A stretch of DNA of 64,000 nt, from the NCBI GenBank assembly GCA_947650285.1, contig CANTFL010000665.1, positions 186,001 to 250,000 of the forward strand, read 5' to 3'. The translations under genes and the position numbers were made by a program. Source of the DNA: Hyaloperonospora brassicae. Lineage: Eukaryota > Oomycota > Peronosporomycetes > Peronosporales > Peronosporaceae. Below the pieces are notes generated by a model, which worked only from the letters and a program-made list of their open reading frames with translations, was not told the DNA's origin and made no database searches. This document shows, piece after piece, positions 1 to 10,485 of the stretch; the first letter of the stretch is position 1; each line of letters begins with the position of its first letter.

Positions 1-1
1 A

Positions 2-739
2 ACAGGCATTGGCCTCACGACTACTGCGTTGAATCAAATGGTTCCCCGGGCATGTGGCTCTTGCTGGGCTTTCGCTACCATCAGCGCACTCTCGGACCGC
101 ATCCGCATTGCCCGCTTCAAGCAAACCGGTAGGCTGGGATCGGAAGTGCTGCTATCGCCTCAAGCGCTTTTGGACTGTGGCATGCAGTCTTTTGGCTCGT
201 GTCATGGCGGAGACCCGCGGTTCGCACACAAGTGGATCCACGAGAACGGCATTGTAGACTGGACGTGCAATCCGTACATTGCGTCTCACCCGTCGTGGAT
301 GGGCGGGGGCGAGTGCGCGATGACGCAGTGCCACACGTGTGACCTAAGCGGGGCGTGCTATGTGGTGGAAGATCCCGTCAAGTATCGTATTTCCGAGTAC
401 GGCACGCTCAACTTCACGACCCCCGAGGAGTTTCAGCTCCAGGCCATGAACGAGATTTACCACCGGGGTCCGATCGTCGCGAGCATGTACTCGCACTCGA
501 CTGAGTATCGACGGTACAAGGGAGGCTACATCCTCCGCGATTCCACGAAATACAACGGTACATCGCACGTCGTGAGTATCGTTGGGTGGGGCACCGACAG
601 CAAGACGGGTGTCAAGTACTGGGTCGTCCGTAACTCCGACGGCACGAACTGGGGCGACGAAGGCTTTTTCCTTGCTGAAAGGGGTGTGAACATTTACAAT
701 ATGGAGACCCACGGTGCCTGGGCGGTTCCGATCGTGTAG
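2..739 (+). CDS. Cathepsin X/Z-like papain-family cysteine protease (5' partial)
   Basis: This is a C1A peptidase, probably secreted or lysosomal. The frame is open to the window edge, so the signal peptide, prodomain and true start lie upstream. The sequence shows the active-site block NQMVPRACGSCWAF, whose spacing (NQ, four residues, then CGSCWA) resembles cathepsin X/Z. The catalytic His lies in SHVVSIVGWG, and the catalytic Asn in WVVRNSDGTNWGDEGFF. The Trp that normally follows Asn-Ser (NSWG) is Asp here (NSDG). Many cysteines in the middle suggest a disulfide-rich extracellular enzyme. The gene ends with TAG at 737-739. Assignment to the papain family is firm; the X/Z subfamily is inferred from the active-site context. 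Confidence 0.9.
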   Translation, partial: TGIGLTTTALNQMVPRACGSCWAFATISALSDRIRIARFKQTGRLGSEVLLSPQALLDCGMQSFGSCHGGDPRFAHKWIHENGIVDWTCNPYIASHPSWMGGGECAMTQCHTCDLSGACYVVEDPVKYRISEYGTLNFTTPEEFQLQAMNEIYHRGPIVASMYSHSTEYRRYKGGYILRDSTKYNGTSHVVSIVGWGTDSKTGVKYWVVRNSDGTNWGDEGFFLAERGVNIYNMETHGAWAVPIV

Positions 740-788
740 AGTCGCAGTCGAAAAGGACCGAGAATGAACAGTATGTTGCAGTGTGACA

Positions 789-832
789 AACCGACCGACC
801 AACCGACCGACCGACTGACCGAGTGACTGATC
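789..832. repeat. Imperfect CCGA tetranucleotide repeat
   Basis: A short run of CCGA-like units lies in the gap between the protease stop and the methyltransferase gene. It gives spurious open frames on both strands. Confidence 0.8.
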
Positions 833-883
833 GATTTTGTGTTTTGGTGGTTTTGGCATTACAACAGTCAAAGGACGAGAAAA

Positions 884-888
884 CCAAT
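884..888 (+). promoter_or_regulatory. CCAAT box upstream of the methyltransferase
   Basis: AACCAATCAA lies about 95 bp upstream of the ATG at 982. Its position fits a promoter element and argues against a start at 823, which would put it inside the coding region. The motif is seen; its function is inferred. Confidence 0.4.
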
Positions 889-981
889 CAAAACGAGTGG
901 GGTTTCTGCCTTGCGTGCAGTAATCTATTGCGCACTTTTCTCGATAGATTACACAGGTGGTGCGTGGCCCTTTGGGAAGTT

Positions 982-2012
982 ATGTTGCAGCTGATTCGAC
1001 GTCGCGCTTTGAGCGTCTTGAGCGGCATCTCGGACGATCTACTCGTGAGCTCCAGTCTCGGCCACCACATTGGCGGCCACTCGCATGCGGCACTCGTGGA
1101 CAGTCTCGTCCAAACACACGTCGTCGCGGCTGGTTCTCGACTGGAGGCCGCGCTCCGACGGGTGGACCGCGGGGACTTTGTGGCGCCCCAGTTCCGGAAC
1201 TCGAGCGAGCGATACGCAAACCGTCCGCTGAAGGTCGGCACCGAAGCGACGATCTCGACCCCCCAGCACCACGCACAGGTGTTGGGTGCCCTGGAGCCAC
1301 ACCTGCAGTTAGGGATGACGGCAGTCGACGTGGGGTGTGGCTCGGGGGTCCTCGTGGCGGCGATGGTGCACTTGGTGGGACCTCTGGGATCGGTCACTGG
1401 TGTAGACATTGTCCCGGACCTTGTGGCCTTTGCACGAGACAATTTGCACCGCAGTTTGGGCAAAGCAGTTGCAGCGACGCAGACACAGGTGGTGCTCAGT
1501 AGTGGCAAGAAGGACCTGGGTCTGCCCTGTGGGAGTCGCTACGACTGTATCCATGTTGGCGTTGCTGTCGAGACTAAAGCTGAAGCAGAGAGGTTCCTCG
1601 AGTACCTCAAACCTGGGGGGGGACTGGTCGTTCCGCTCGGTGGACCAAACACGGAGCAGAAGTTGGTCAAGGTGCGGATTGTTGCAGAAACGCAGCCGAT
1701 GATGGGGACATGCAATGAGAAGCAGCTTACTGATGTCGGTTGTTGTTGTGTATGTAGATGACAAAGCTTGCCGATGGGACTGTGGACAAGCGTGATCTGA
1801 TGAGCGTGCTCTGTCAGCCAATGTTGGACAGCGTGCCGGTGGCGATCGGGCGTGAGACGCGTGCTGAAAAGCTCGAGCGGGTCGAGAAAGCTTTGGCGCA
1901 GTGGCGCGAGGACTATGAGGCCGAGAATGGACGGAAGCCCACGCGAGATGATCTACTCGGTAACGCCGTCGCGAACCAGCTGTTCCAAGAGTTTGCGGCG
2001 CTGCGAAAGTAG
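982..2012 (+). CDS. PCMT1: Protein-L-isoaspartate O-methyltransferase with C-terminal extension
   Basis: The enzyme methylates isoaspartyl residues in aged proteins using S-adenosylmethionine and is normally cytosolic. Exons 982-1671 and 1758-2012 give about 314 aa. The 86 bp intron (GTGCGG...TATGTAG) is phase 0 and joins QKLVK to MTKLADG. Family signatures are TISTPQHHA at about residue 90 and the AdoMet motif VDVGCGSG at about 115. The frame is open back to 823, but the ATG at 982 matches the family N-terminus and leaves a CCAAT box upstream. Typical family members are near 225 aa. The extra C-terminus is a charged helix ending with GRKPTRDDLLG, which is reminiscent of a short helical motif in FAM13-type proteins (inference). 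Confidence 0.9.
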
Positions 2013-2800
2013 CAAGAAACGCGCATGAGTGCCAATTGCTTCACGATTGACGACGATGGTGGAGCTGGGTGCTCGTTCCGACACGCCGATAGGTTGGATG
2101 CACGTTGTCCCGTCACGTGGACGCTCGGTCGCAACTGGCGATCACCACACGCAACAAAAGCCACCAGCCACTTTGGCAGCTCGTTGACGCCCACACGAAA
2201 GTTGGAATGGGAGTGCACACTGCGTCTCACCTGCACGTAGGACAGACACCTTCCCATGTATCTCGCACGTCGCAGTCAGTAGTAGTCTTGAGCTTGTCAA
2301 AACGCTGTGGGATCGCGCTAGTATCGTGCTGGTCTTCTACAGAGATCTCCACATATTCCTGCGAAGCTCAATCGCTCAGCTGGCTACAACAACTTTGCGT
2401 GTCTTGCGAACGGCCCCCACGTATCGCGTCAGGTCAAACAAATTCCTTGTAGGTGTACAAACGCCCAAAGCAGCCTCTGCATGCGTCGTATGTTGGTATT
2501 CTTCTTCTTCTTACTATGTCCACGTCGTAGTTCTAATTATCTAAATAGTATTATATTGATGTATAACTATTCTGATTGTCAGCTGCATTGTTCGTATTCG
2601 TATTCGTATCATCATTCATACGCGCGAAATCGACTTGTCAGTGAAAAGAGCATCGTGCTGTGTTTTATCCAGCCGGCACTTTGTCTTTTATCCAGTTGGC
2701 ACTTGACACTTTCTATCCAAGCGACACTTTCCACATGTTGTTTCACGTCCTCTGATCCATTTAATCGCTTGCCACTGTCCGCAGTCGAGTGCGCCGCCCC
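2013..2800. other. Intergenic gap, methyltransferase to cyclin H
   Basis: I see no convincing gene. The open frames here have no recognisable domains. A CCATTTAA stretch near 2756 sits about 45 bp before the cyclin H ATG and resembles the CAWTTT part of the oomycete initiator element. That is weak evidence. Confidence 0.4.
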
Positions 2801-4012
2801 ATGTCGTACCTCTCGACGTCGACGCACTTTAACAATTGGATCTTCTCGACGGACGAACTCGCGCGCGTGCGTCGTCTGCAGCACGTGAAGGCGCAGCACA
2901 CACTGCGTCTCGAGCGCGAAGAGGCTCCGCAGACGGCCCCCGTCAGTGCCGCCAGCAGCCGCCGCGCGCGATCGTTTGCAGCGCTCGTGCCGCGCTCGTC
3001 CACTGCTGTGCACGATGCGTTCGACTCGAACGACTGCGTGGACGCGGACGTTTCCGCTCAAGAAGAAGCTGAGGAGAAGGCCAATCTGCAGCGGACGCCG
3101 CTGGTGGAGTTCCTGAGTCTCGAGCAGGAGACGCTGCTCCGGACGTTCTACGAGGAAAAGATCCAGGAGAGCTGCAGTGCCCAGTTCCTCCGCACGTCGG
3201 ACAAGGTCAAGTGCTGTGCGCTGATGCTGTTCAAGCGGTTCTACCTGAGCAACAGCGTGATGGAGTTCCACCCAAAGTACGTCGTGCCGACAGTCATTTA
3301 CGTGGCGGGGAAGGTCGAAGAGCAGTACATCTCGGTGGACACAGTCGCTGATCAGCTCCATGTGGACCACCGGCTCATCATTAGCCACGAAATGATCGTG
3401 CTCGAAGGCGTGCGCTTCCAGTTGATCATGTACCATCCGTTCCGTGCGCTCTTGGGCTTTTTGGACGACTTTCGTGCGTTTGCCAAGCAAGTGCTGAGCA
3501 AGGACTTACCGGCCACGGTGCTGCAGAAACTCCACGCTGAATCGACCACAGTGCTGCACGAGATGCTGCTCACGGATCTGCCGCTGCTCCACTATCCGTC
3601 GTACTTGGCACTAGCAGCTCTGTGGCACGTGACGGACGAGGTGGCTGCAAGCGTGGGGGAAAAAGCCGGTGGCCTCGCAAAAGAGGATGTGCTAAGTTAC
3701 GTCCAGCGCAGCAAGTTCTCGAAAGGTCAACAAGTTGACGATGTGTTTCGTCGACTGCAGCAGATCACACAGGCGTACGACGCGCTGACAGTAGCCAAGC
3801 GAAAGGACGGGGAAGCAGCAGTGCTTGATCGTGCCAAGCAGGTCAAGCGCATTTACAAGAAGCTCAAGCAGTTCCACAATGAAGACGAGGGAAAGAAAGA
3901 CAAGAAGGCACGGAATGGCGACGGCAAAAAGAAGGACAAGAAGCGCCGAGACGGATCCAAGGATGACAAGCAGAAGAAGAAGGTGAAGAAGCAAAAGACA
4001 GACAAGGCTTGA
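2801..4012 (+). CDS. CCNH: Cyclin H (CDK-activating kinase / TFIIH subunit)
   Basis: The regulatory subunit of the CDK7-cyclin H-MAT1 kinase, which acts in the nucleus on RNA polymerase II and cell-cycle kinases. It is an intronless 403 aa gene. The N-terminus HFNNWIFSTDELARVR matches the cyclin H helix (human has HWTFSSEEQLARLR). The first cyclin fold is recognised from LMLFKRFYLSNSVMEFHP and AGKVEEQYIS, and the second begins near MYHPFRALLGFLDD. The C-terminus is a long Lys/Asp-rich tail (about residues 350-403) that may act as a nuclear signal. The ATG at 2801 is chosen because the upstream frame extension begins only with GTG. The gene converges with CCDC12, whose stop is about 100 bp away. 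Confidence 0.92.
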   Translation: MSYLSTSTHFNNWIFSTDELARVRRLQHVKAQHTLRLEREEAPQTAPVSAASSRRARSFAALVPRSSTAVHDAFDSNDCVDADVSAQEEAEEKANLQRTPLVEFLSLEQETLLRTFYEEKIQESCSAQFLRTSDKVKCCALMLFKRFYLSNSVMEFHPKYVVPTVIYVAGKVEEQYISVDTVADQLHVDHRLIISHEMIVLEGVRFQLIMYHPFRALLGFLDDFRAFAKQVLSKDLPATVLQKLHAESTTVLHEMLLTDLPLLHYPSYLALAALWHVTDEVAASVGEKAGGLAKEDVLSYVQRSKFSKGQQVDDVFRRLQQITQAYDALTVAKRKDGEAAVLDRAKQVKRIYKKLKQFHNEDEGKKDKKARNGDGKKKDKKRRDGSKDDKQKKKVKKQKTDKA

Positions 4013-4108
4013 GCAAAGTGCGGGGTACACCATGAAAGCCACGATAACAATTCACTACGTGACGAAACGCCATCTCGATACCAGACGACGAATGCTGCAA
4101 CGACGCAG

Positions 4109-4700
4109 TTACTCGTCCACCTCTTCTTCCTCCACCTCTTCCTCGTCCTCGCCGTCTTCCTCCTCCTCGTCGGTACTGCTGTCTTCCTCCAGCTGCTGTG
4201 CTGCAAGTTCCTCACCTGCGAACATCACACATCACATCACACGCCACACACGACACACGATACACAACGTGCTCAATCAGAGCTCTCGTTGTCTTCCACC
4301 AAACGACGTCCACTGCTGTCAACGTACGTAATATCTCGACAATCGCGTGTTGCGTGCGTCTCTCCAGTTTGCGAAGCATAGGCGCAATGTCGCGCTCAAT
4401 GTCCCAATTCGCACGTTTAGGCGCGAGCGTCAGCACCTCATCTTCACTATCGTTCAAAGCACTGACGTTCTCTGCTTCCGGTGTTTCGGCCACTGGGTTT
4501 ATGTGGACTTCTTCTGACGTGTCGTCTGTCGACTGCTCGGCGTCCAGCGCCTGCGGCTCGGGCTCCGCGGCCTTCTGTGGTGCGTCCGAGAGGTCCGCTG
4601 CTTCATTGCTAGTGGGTTCACCGCGTTCCTTGCGCGCTTTGGCCTCGCGCAGCAGCTTCAGTCGCTTGGCGCGAGGTATGGCTTCGTCGGCACTTGCCAT
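4109..4700 (-). CDS. CCDC12: CCDC12 / Cwf18 spliceosomal protein
   Basis: A small component of the activated spliceosome and Prp19-associated complexes. Two exons on the minus strand (4700-4328 and 4215-4109) give 159 aa. The 112 bp intron (GTACGT...CGCAG) restores ILREELAAQQLEED across the junction. The diagnostic block LAPKRANWDIERDI followed by LRKLERRTQHAIVEILRE matches the conserved core of human CCDC12 and fission yeast Cwf18. The N-terminus is basic (RAKRLKLLREAKARK). The tail, encoded by exon 2, is almost entirely Glu/Asp, which is why the plus strand looks like a TCC microsatellite. Without splicing the reading frame runs into intron sequence. Confidence 0.88.
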
Positions 4701-5114
4701 GGTGGACAGCAGCAGCAGCACACGCACTTGCTTAAGTAGACAACGAAGCGATGCGATGGTGTAAACTACCCAATAGATTACATGACAGGGGTTGTGGGGG
4801 TATTTTGTCGAGTTGATTCAATGTTGCTGGCGCAAAATTAATTGAGCACAGAATCGCTCCGACAGACGAAGTGCGCTGCACGAAACAACAAACAGCGTCT
4901 CCGGTAACGAATAGCACTTCTGAGCTCCGCCTCTCCCCGTCTTGACCGGGTCTCCAGACGATCAAACCATTCAGCATACACGTCCAAGCAACGCCGAAAA
5001 CCTTCCGCGACCATACGCTCCGCCTCCTCCTTCTGTCTGCACCTTCACGAGGTCCAATCGCACGCACTCGGGCAATGCCGAGCCACTCCCACGTCGTCGT
5101 GTTTCAATCCGTTG
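4701..5114. other. Intergenic gap upstream of CCDC12
   Basis: About 410 bp between the CCDC12 start and the stop of the zinc-repeat gene. It must hold the CCDC12 promoter and the 3' UTR of the neighbour. I recognise no motif. Confidence 0.5.
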
Positions 5115-6395
5115 CTACTCCTTCGCGTCTCCTGCCCGGCGCAAATGTGCCGAGCACATACCGTTGCGTCGACACGGCTTGCTGCAACCCGCAACTGTGC
5201 AGCGTTTGCCCCCGCCGTGCGTAGCGCACAGACCTCCTCCGCGGTCGTTCCGCCGACAGCCGGGTACCTCGCACACGCGCGATCCGCCATGCAGGGAGCA
5301 ATAGTCCCCACGTTGTGTGCCCTTCTTGCAGCCTTCGAGCACACAGCGCTTCCCGCCGCCATGGGAGCGGCAAAAGCCGCCACCCTGTGAGCTGCGCGTG
5401 CAGCCTGTAAAGCGGCAACGGGGGCCCCCACCGTGCGCTTTGCACAAGAAGTTGGACTGAGCAGCTTTGTCGCAGTTGTCGTGGCTGCACCGCTTGCCCC
5501 CGCCATGACGGATGCAGAGGTTTCCCCCTTGAGAGCACTTGTCGCACCCCTCCACGATGCACCGACGACCACCGCCGTGCGAAATGCACAAGCGGTTTGA
5601 ACGAGAGCGCTTGTAGCAACCCTCGCGCTTGCACAGGCGACGACTCTTGACTCCTTCGGGGCTCTTGATGTCTTCAGAAGCTCGCCGTTGGGGCTCTGAG
5701 CCGCACGGGGACCTTTGGACCTCCGAGTCGGTCACGTCGCTCTCGAGCGACGGCTCTCGAAGCCCTTCGACCGACGATCGCATCAGCACCGTCGTGAGGT
5801 CTGGAATGCCGCGGTGCACGGTAGCAGCTCGCTCCGACTCGTCTTCAGGCGCGTCCGCCAAGACGCTGTAGAGAATCGACATTTCGGTGCCGGTAAAGCC
5901 GCCGTCTAGGGGATCAACGTCGAGCTTGTCGTGACGACCGTCCGCCAGGTCACTCGGCATGGGGAACTCGAGCAGCTCCTTCAACTCTTGAGCTTTGTAG
6001 CTGCTCGGCTGGGTGTGCATCGTAGAAGTCACTGGGACTTCTGACGGGACCGATGTGGTCTCAAAGTGGCTCGTCGGTACATCCACGTGCAGCAAGTCAA
6101 CTTCTGCAGGGACAGTAGCGCCCCACGGCATCGTTGGCAGGCCACTGTGCTTTGGAAACGACACGAACGGGAACGCTAGCGGCGGTGCTGCCGTGCTCAA
6201 TATGGCCATGCCGTTTGCACCGGTGATGCCCGTGTCTCTAGCTGAAGGCCACGCGGCCGTGCGGTCGACAAATGTCGCGGTCGGTTTTCCCGAGGCCATG
6301 TTATTGACTGCGGCGAGTTGGTACTCCGCGAGCATCGCGACGGCAGCGGCGCCCGTGACGCCCAGTGCATTGCAGGACTCAATGGGTCGACACAT
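5115..6395 (-). CDS. WRKY19-like cysteine/histidine zinc-repeat protein
   Basis: 426 aa. The C-terminal 170 residues carry seven tandem modules of about 24 residues with the pattern C-x(4)-C-x(9)-C-x(3)-HGGG-x-RC, each able to supply three Cys and one His to a zinc ion. Oomycete annotations often call such proteins WRKY19-like because similar modules flank a plant WRKY domain. No WRKYGQK motif is present here, so the name is only a label. The N-terminal 250 residues are low-complexity and rich in Ser, Thr and Pro, with an SDVTDSE stretch before the repeats. A nuclear regulatory role is a reasonable guess, not a demonstrated one. An upstream 5' exon cannot be excluded. Confidence 0.8.
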   Translation of the reverse strand: MCRPIESCNALGVTGAAAVAMLAEYQLAAVNNMASGKPTATFVDRTAAWPSARDTGITGANGMAILSTAAPPLAFPFVSFPKHSGLPTMPWGATVPAEVDLLHVDVPTSHFETTSVPSEVPVTSTMHTQPSSYKAQELKELLEFPMPSDLADGRHDKLDVDPLDGGFTGTEMSILYSVLADAPEDESERAATVHRGIPDLTTVLMRSSVEGLREPSLESDVTDSEVQRSPCGSEPQRRASEDIKSPEGVKSRRLCKREGCYKRSRSNRLCISHGGGRRCIVEGCDKCSQGGNLCIRHGGGKRCSHDNCDKAAQSNFLCKAHGGGPRCRFTGCTRSSQGGGFCRSHGGGKRCVLEGCKKGTQRGDYCSLHGGSRVCEVPGCRRNDRGGGLCATHGGGKRCTVAGCSKPCRRNGMCSAHLRRAGDAKE

Positions 6396-7507
6396 CTTTT
6401 CGCGCAGCCAAGTTCGGTGCTACTCCTGGTGTGCTCGCGTAACTAGCTCCACTCTCTTGAGCTTGTAAAGTTCTTGGCGTCTTGGCGTCTTCTTTGTGGC
6501 AACAAGTATCTTGTCGGACTAAGGAAGTGAGTGGTCTGACACTTGTCAAGCAGATCGTGCAATAGCGAGTGTTGGTCGACAAGCACTCGTTCATGCGCGT
6601 TTGTTGCCCCACCGACGTGATACTGAGCACGAGTCACTGTGGCGCTGCGAAGGTTCAATGCCCGTCGCAACATAGACAAGAGGGGAGACTGCGCGGCAGC
6701 ATGGCGTGCGTGCGCCAAAAACAGTAGAAAGTGTTGAATAATTCCGCACGGCCCGCGCGCGATTAGGTGGCGTTGTGCGGGTCAAGCGACCGTGTTTTTG
6801 CTTCCAAGGCGTATGTGGGCTACGCGTGAGAGCGCAAACAAGTTGCAGGAACGACAAACATGCGTTCGCCTGAATGGGCGGTACGCTGTACGAACGTTCT
6901 GCTTCTACTGCAACTGCTTTGACGACCACATACCACCACATGGTCGGATCCGAAAAGTGCTGCAACCAGCTCAGCAAGTGAGCGACTGCTTACAAAACGA
7001 CACACCTGTCCACTGTAATCTGTCGCCCTTGCCAGAAACGTACTCTCTTCGAGCTGATAGCACTCACTTCTGATGCATGCGAGCCGAGCGAGCGAACAAA
7101 GATAACCGTGGGAAGGACTCGTTGGGTCGTGCTCTTCACGAGGCTCACGAGTCGTGGGTTTGCGGCAACTTCCAGTCCTTTCGCTTGCGGCTACGGAACT
7201 TATTCGTCATGTCGTTGCAGTGCAAGAACACGATCTGCAAGTGCCGATAGCGACCCCACGCATGAGGTGCCACGATGTGGTTCCTCGAACGTGGGCGACA
7301 GGAACAGTTGTCGCATTATTGACCGACTTCGCACAGAAAGTGCCCGGACTATGCACGCGGAGCAAAGTCGGCGACATCGGTGTCTTGGGTCGCCACCCGA
7401 GACAAGGTGTACATTGTGTATAGCTGGTGTGTAATTGGTGTGTATTTGGTGTGCCCTTGAGGGACAGTTGATGGACACTTGAACCCAAGAGCAGCTCAAC
7501 TGTCGTC
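6396..7507. other. Divergent intergenic region
   Basis: 1.1 kb between the zinc-repeat gene (minus) and the transporter (plus), so it should contain both promoters. Short open frames show no recognisable family. The only structure I see is the 11-bp repeat listed separately. Confidence 0.5.
7425..7454. repeat. 11-bp tandem repeat (about 2.8 copies)
   Basis: Units TGGTGTGTAAT, TGGTGTGTATT and TGGTGTGCC are directly repeated about 55 bp upstream of the transporter start. Confidence 0.8.
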
Positions 7508-9264
7508 ATGACCGATCTCCGGGAGAAGCTGTTGCCAAGAAAGGAGCTGCTTCCGCCTCAGCGCCAGCAAACACGCGCCATGTCGCTCGCTGCTAGAGTT
7601 CCTGATGAAGTCATTGATCACAGTAGCAGCAGCAGCGGCAGCTCCGTTGCGACTTGGGCAGTTCATTGCGGCCGCACGAATCACTTGCACCTGGCCGCAT
7701 GGCTAATCTCCATCTCGTCTTTCATGTGGGGCTTCAGTGCTGCCGTTCTCAATGTGTGTATCGTGCCCGATGCTGTTGGCTCACTTCTTGTTGACATCAA
7801 TCTCACGACTGCGGAGCAAGAGCGTGCAACGGCGCTCGTGGTTGTGGGCTGCTTGGTCGCTGCAGTCACGACTGGTGGACTAGGCGCTCGCTTGGGGCTA
7901 AAGAAGACAATCCTGGGCAACAATGTACTCTATATCGCTGGCAGCGCGGTCTGTGCAATCTGCACGTCGAAAAACATGCTATACGTCGGTCGACTACTCC
8001 TTGGACTGGCCTCGGGAGTCGTGACCAACACCGTGCCTGTCTTGCTGACGGATATCTCGCCGGCTGCCTCGAGCGGGGAGATCACGGCCCTTCATCAGCT
8101 CAGTCTAACGATTGGTATGTTGGCGTCCGCTCTGCTGGGCTTCGTGGTCATTGAAAACGTACCCTCGGGCTGGAGATACCTCAACGGATTCATGATGTTG
8201 CCTCCACTGATGCAGTGCCTGGGCATGGCGTTCGTACCGGAGAGTCCGTGGTGGCTCATGAAAAACCGCGGACACGATGAGTGTCGTGCAACACTGAGTT
8301 ATTTACGTCCGAGTAATGCCCAGGATGCGGTCGAAATGGAAGTGCAGGAAATCGCGCGTGTGATGAAGCATCGACAACACGAGAATCGCGCAGCCTGGTC
8401 GCACCTCTGGGCGCACAAAAAAGTCATAGCGACGGGCTCTATCCTCGTCTTCTTCCAGGCCATGTCCGGCATAAACAGTGTAATGCTGTACTCGGCCAAG
8501 ATTTTCCATTTTGCTGGAGTGACCAACCCATTCTTTGCTACCACTGTGGTTGGCTTGATGAACGTGGGCGTTACGATCTTATCGGCGCGCTTTGTCGACT
8601 CGCATGGCCGACGACCGTTGTTGATCGTAGGGACGACTATCATGATCGTTGCACTAGGGGTACTCAGCTCTTCGCTGCTCTATCTTCGAGACGATCTTCA
8701 GCTGCAGGGTGTGATAGCGGTGATTTCCGTGCTCGCGTTTGTTGGTGGATTTGCTGTGGGCCTTGGCGCTGTCGTATGGTAAGTGTATGCTTCGTTTCGC
8801 TTGTTTGCTGCAGTCCGATAAGCTCATGAAGGCTGTGTTAACAAACATGTGCAGGGTCATGCTTGGAGACATCACGCCTGTGCACATCCGCTCGCAAGCG
8901 TTCGCGCTCTACATGATCGTCAGTTATATCTGCAACATCTTGATTGCAGTGTACACGTTATCTGCCATCCATTTCTTGGGCCGCGGCTCTGATCCCGAGA
9001 AGAATGGCATTGCCAAGCTGTATCTGATCTTTAGGTACGTGGCATGATCATATTTGCTTGTTTACTGTCTCTGATCACCGCTCTGTCGTTGTCGTGACTA
9101 GCGGTATTGTGGCACTATGCCTCGCGTACATCTACTTCTTCGTGGGCGAGACGTCACATGTCAAAACAGCATCGGCGACAGCCACAACTGATCAACAAGC
9201 TCTTTTGGCTGAAGAAACACAAGAGGCAGTCGAAGAAGAGTTTCGCCAGATGACCGATCTATAG
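7508..9264 (+). CDS. MFS sugar-type transporter (SLC2-like)
   Basis: A plasma-membrane or organellar sugar porter of the major facilitator superfamily. Three exons (7508-8778, 8855-9034, 9102-9264) give 537 aa. The introns of 76 and 67 bp have donors GTAAGT and GTACGT. About 12 membrane segments are visible. Family motifs include GRLLLGLASG (TM4), PESPWWL after TM6, FFQAMSGINSVMLYS (TM7), DSHGRRPLL (TM8-9 loop) and VMLGDITPVHIRSQ across the first splice junction (TM10-11 region). The N-terminus is about 45 residues with a Ser run, and the C-terminus is acidic. The substrate cannot be read from sequence; hexose or inositol is likely for the family. Confidence 0.88.
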
Positions 9265-9711
9265 CCGTCGTCTCGTATCAATGTTCTGAGCACAATAATG
9301 AAGACACTGCGTGAGTTTTCCTACGTACAGCAGCGGCTCTGGACCATGAAACAGCAAGGTGATTGCATTGATTATCATTGGCAACGACTTCGGTGTTGCC
9401 GCGTATCCTCTATCGCTTCCGAAAGCGGCTCTCTCACAGGCAAACGCAACTACTGCTCCAACAGCCGTGTCGCTTCAGCAATCTCCCGCACAGCTCTGGC
9501 GACCGAGACAAGACGCTCACTGTGGTCGCTGGGCGACAGCGAGTCCGTCAACGCTGCCATTTTCTACAGCGACAGTCACATGGCACAGCCATACCAAAAA
9601 ACGTTAATGCCTACGTCACCTACGAGTCCGAGAACCGTGGCTAGTGAGTCGGATTGGAGCTTCGTGCCTCAAAAGCGCATGCCATCGTCGAGAAACGAAG
9701 CGAGTCTCGGA
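9265..9711. other. Convergent intergenic gap
   Basis: About 450 bp between the transporter stop and the ZNRD2 stop. Overlapping plus-strand open frames exist but have no recognisable domain and run on into the antisense of ZNRD2. Probably two 3' UTRs. Confidence 0.5.
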
Positions 9712-10485
9712 CTAGAAAAGATGCGGATGTTCCACCTGATAAAGCGCAGCAAGTGTCTGTCGACGGACCGCATTCACGTCCGCACCGCTATCGAAGCTGC
9801 TGTGGATTGCTGCCGTATTGATCTTGCGCTTTGCTGTTTCCCACGACGTAGACATGCCATGTTAACACTCAACAAAAAAGGCAGGAAAAGAAAAGTGCAG
9901 CTGAACCATACCAGCTCCTTGCAACGCTATGCCACGCTGTGCCTGTGCTTGGTCAAGTTCCTGCATGCCTCTAGCCTGTTTGGCTTGCTCTTCCAAGCGG
10001 AACTGCTGCTCAATCCGGTGCCTTCGCTCGGCCTCGAGTCGTGCTGCGGCCTCGGCTTCCTCGATCTCGTTCGCTGCCATCTCTTCAGCCTTCTGCTCGG
10101 CTTGCTGCTGCTTCAGTTCCTCCTCCGTGACCACGTACTGGTCGCACCTCACACAGAACATCTGCCACCAGACCAGTTGTTACTTTAGTGTCTCGTCGCA
10201 CGAGCAGCTCGGCAACAATAGGCACACCAGTGTGTCTGTCTTCCACCCCACCTTGCGACTCTGTTTGTTCCACACGAGCGGCGTGTAGCAGTCGTCCACA
10301 GGACAGCTCAGGCCCAGCATAGTCCATCCCTGCAGCAACTCCTCCGCTTAGGATCAACACACCGAGCGGGACCTTCGATACCACCTGCGAGACCGCCAGC
10401 GCAGTTCACACGCACGAACCTGCAGCATACGCTCGCCCAAGAGCTTACTGGCTTCGTCACACGAGCGCTTCGTCGGTGCCATCAT
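9712..10485 (-). CDS. ZNRD2: ZNRD2 / SSSCA1-type zinc-ribbon protein
   Basis: Homolog of the Sjogren/scleroderma autoantigen 1 family, small zinc-ribbon proteins linked to mitosis and telomeres in animals. Four minus-strand exons (10485-10420, 10329-10252, 10161-9912, 9833-9712) give 171 aa. Joining them yields SKLLGERMLQ then GWTMLGLSCP, a cysteine pair, and MFCVRCDQYVVTEEEL, the family's zinc-ribbon order. A long Glu/Ala/Gln coiled helix follows. The last exon, with TLAALYQ near its end, resembles the family's C-terminal helix but is the least certain part. The first two introns are phase 0 and 90 bp each. The gene sits head-to-head with RNASEH2C, 212 bp apart. Confidence 0.78.

Noticed and set aside
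344..871. 175-codon open frame antisense to the cathepsin-like gene
   Set aside because: It is the mirror of a GC-rich coding region and has no recognisable domain.
823..981. Longer N-terminus for the isoaspartate methyltransferase
   Set aside because: The extra 53 residues resemble nothing in the family and would place a CCAAT box inside the coding region; the ATG at 982 fits better.
9298..10188. 296-codon plus-strand frame
   Set aside because: It overlaps the exons of ZNRD2 on the other strand, has no domain, and its Leu-rich end is the antisense of the ZNRD2 Glu/Ala coiled helix.
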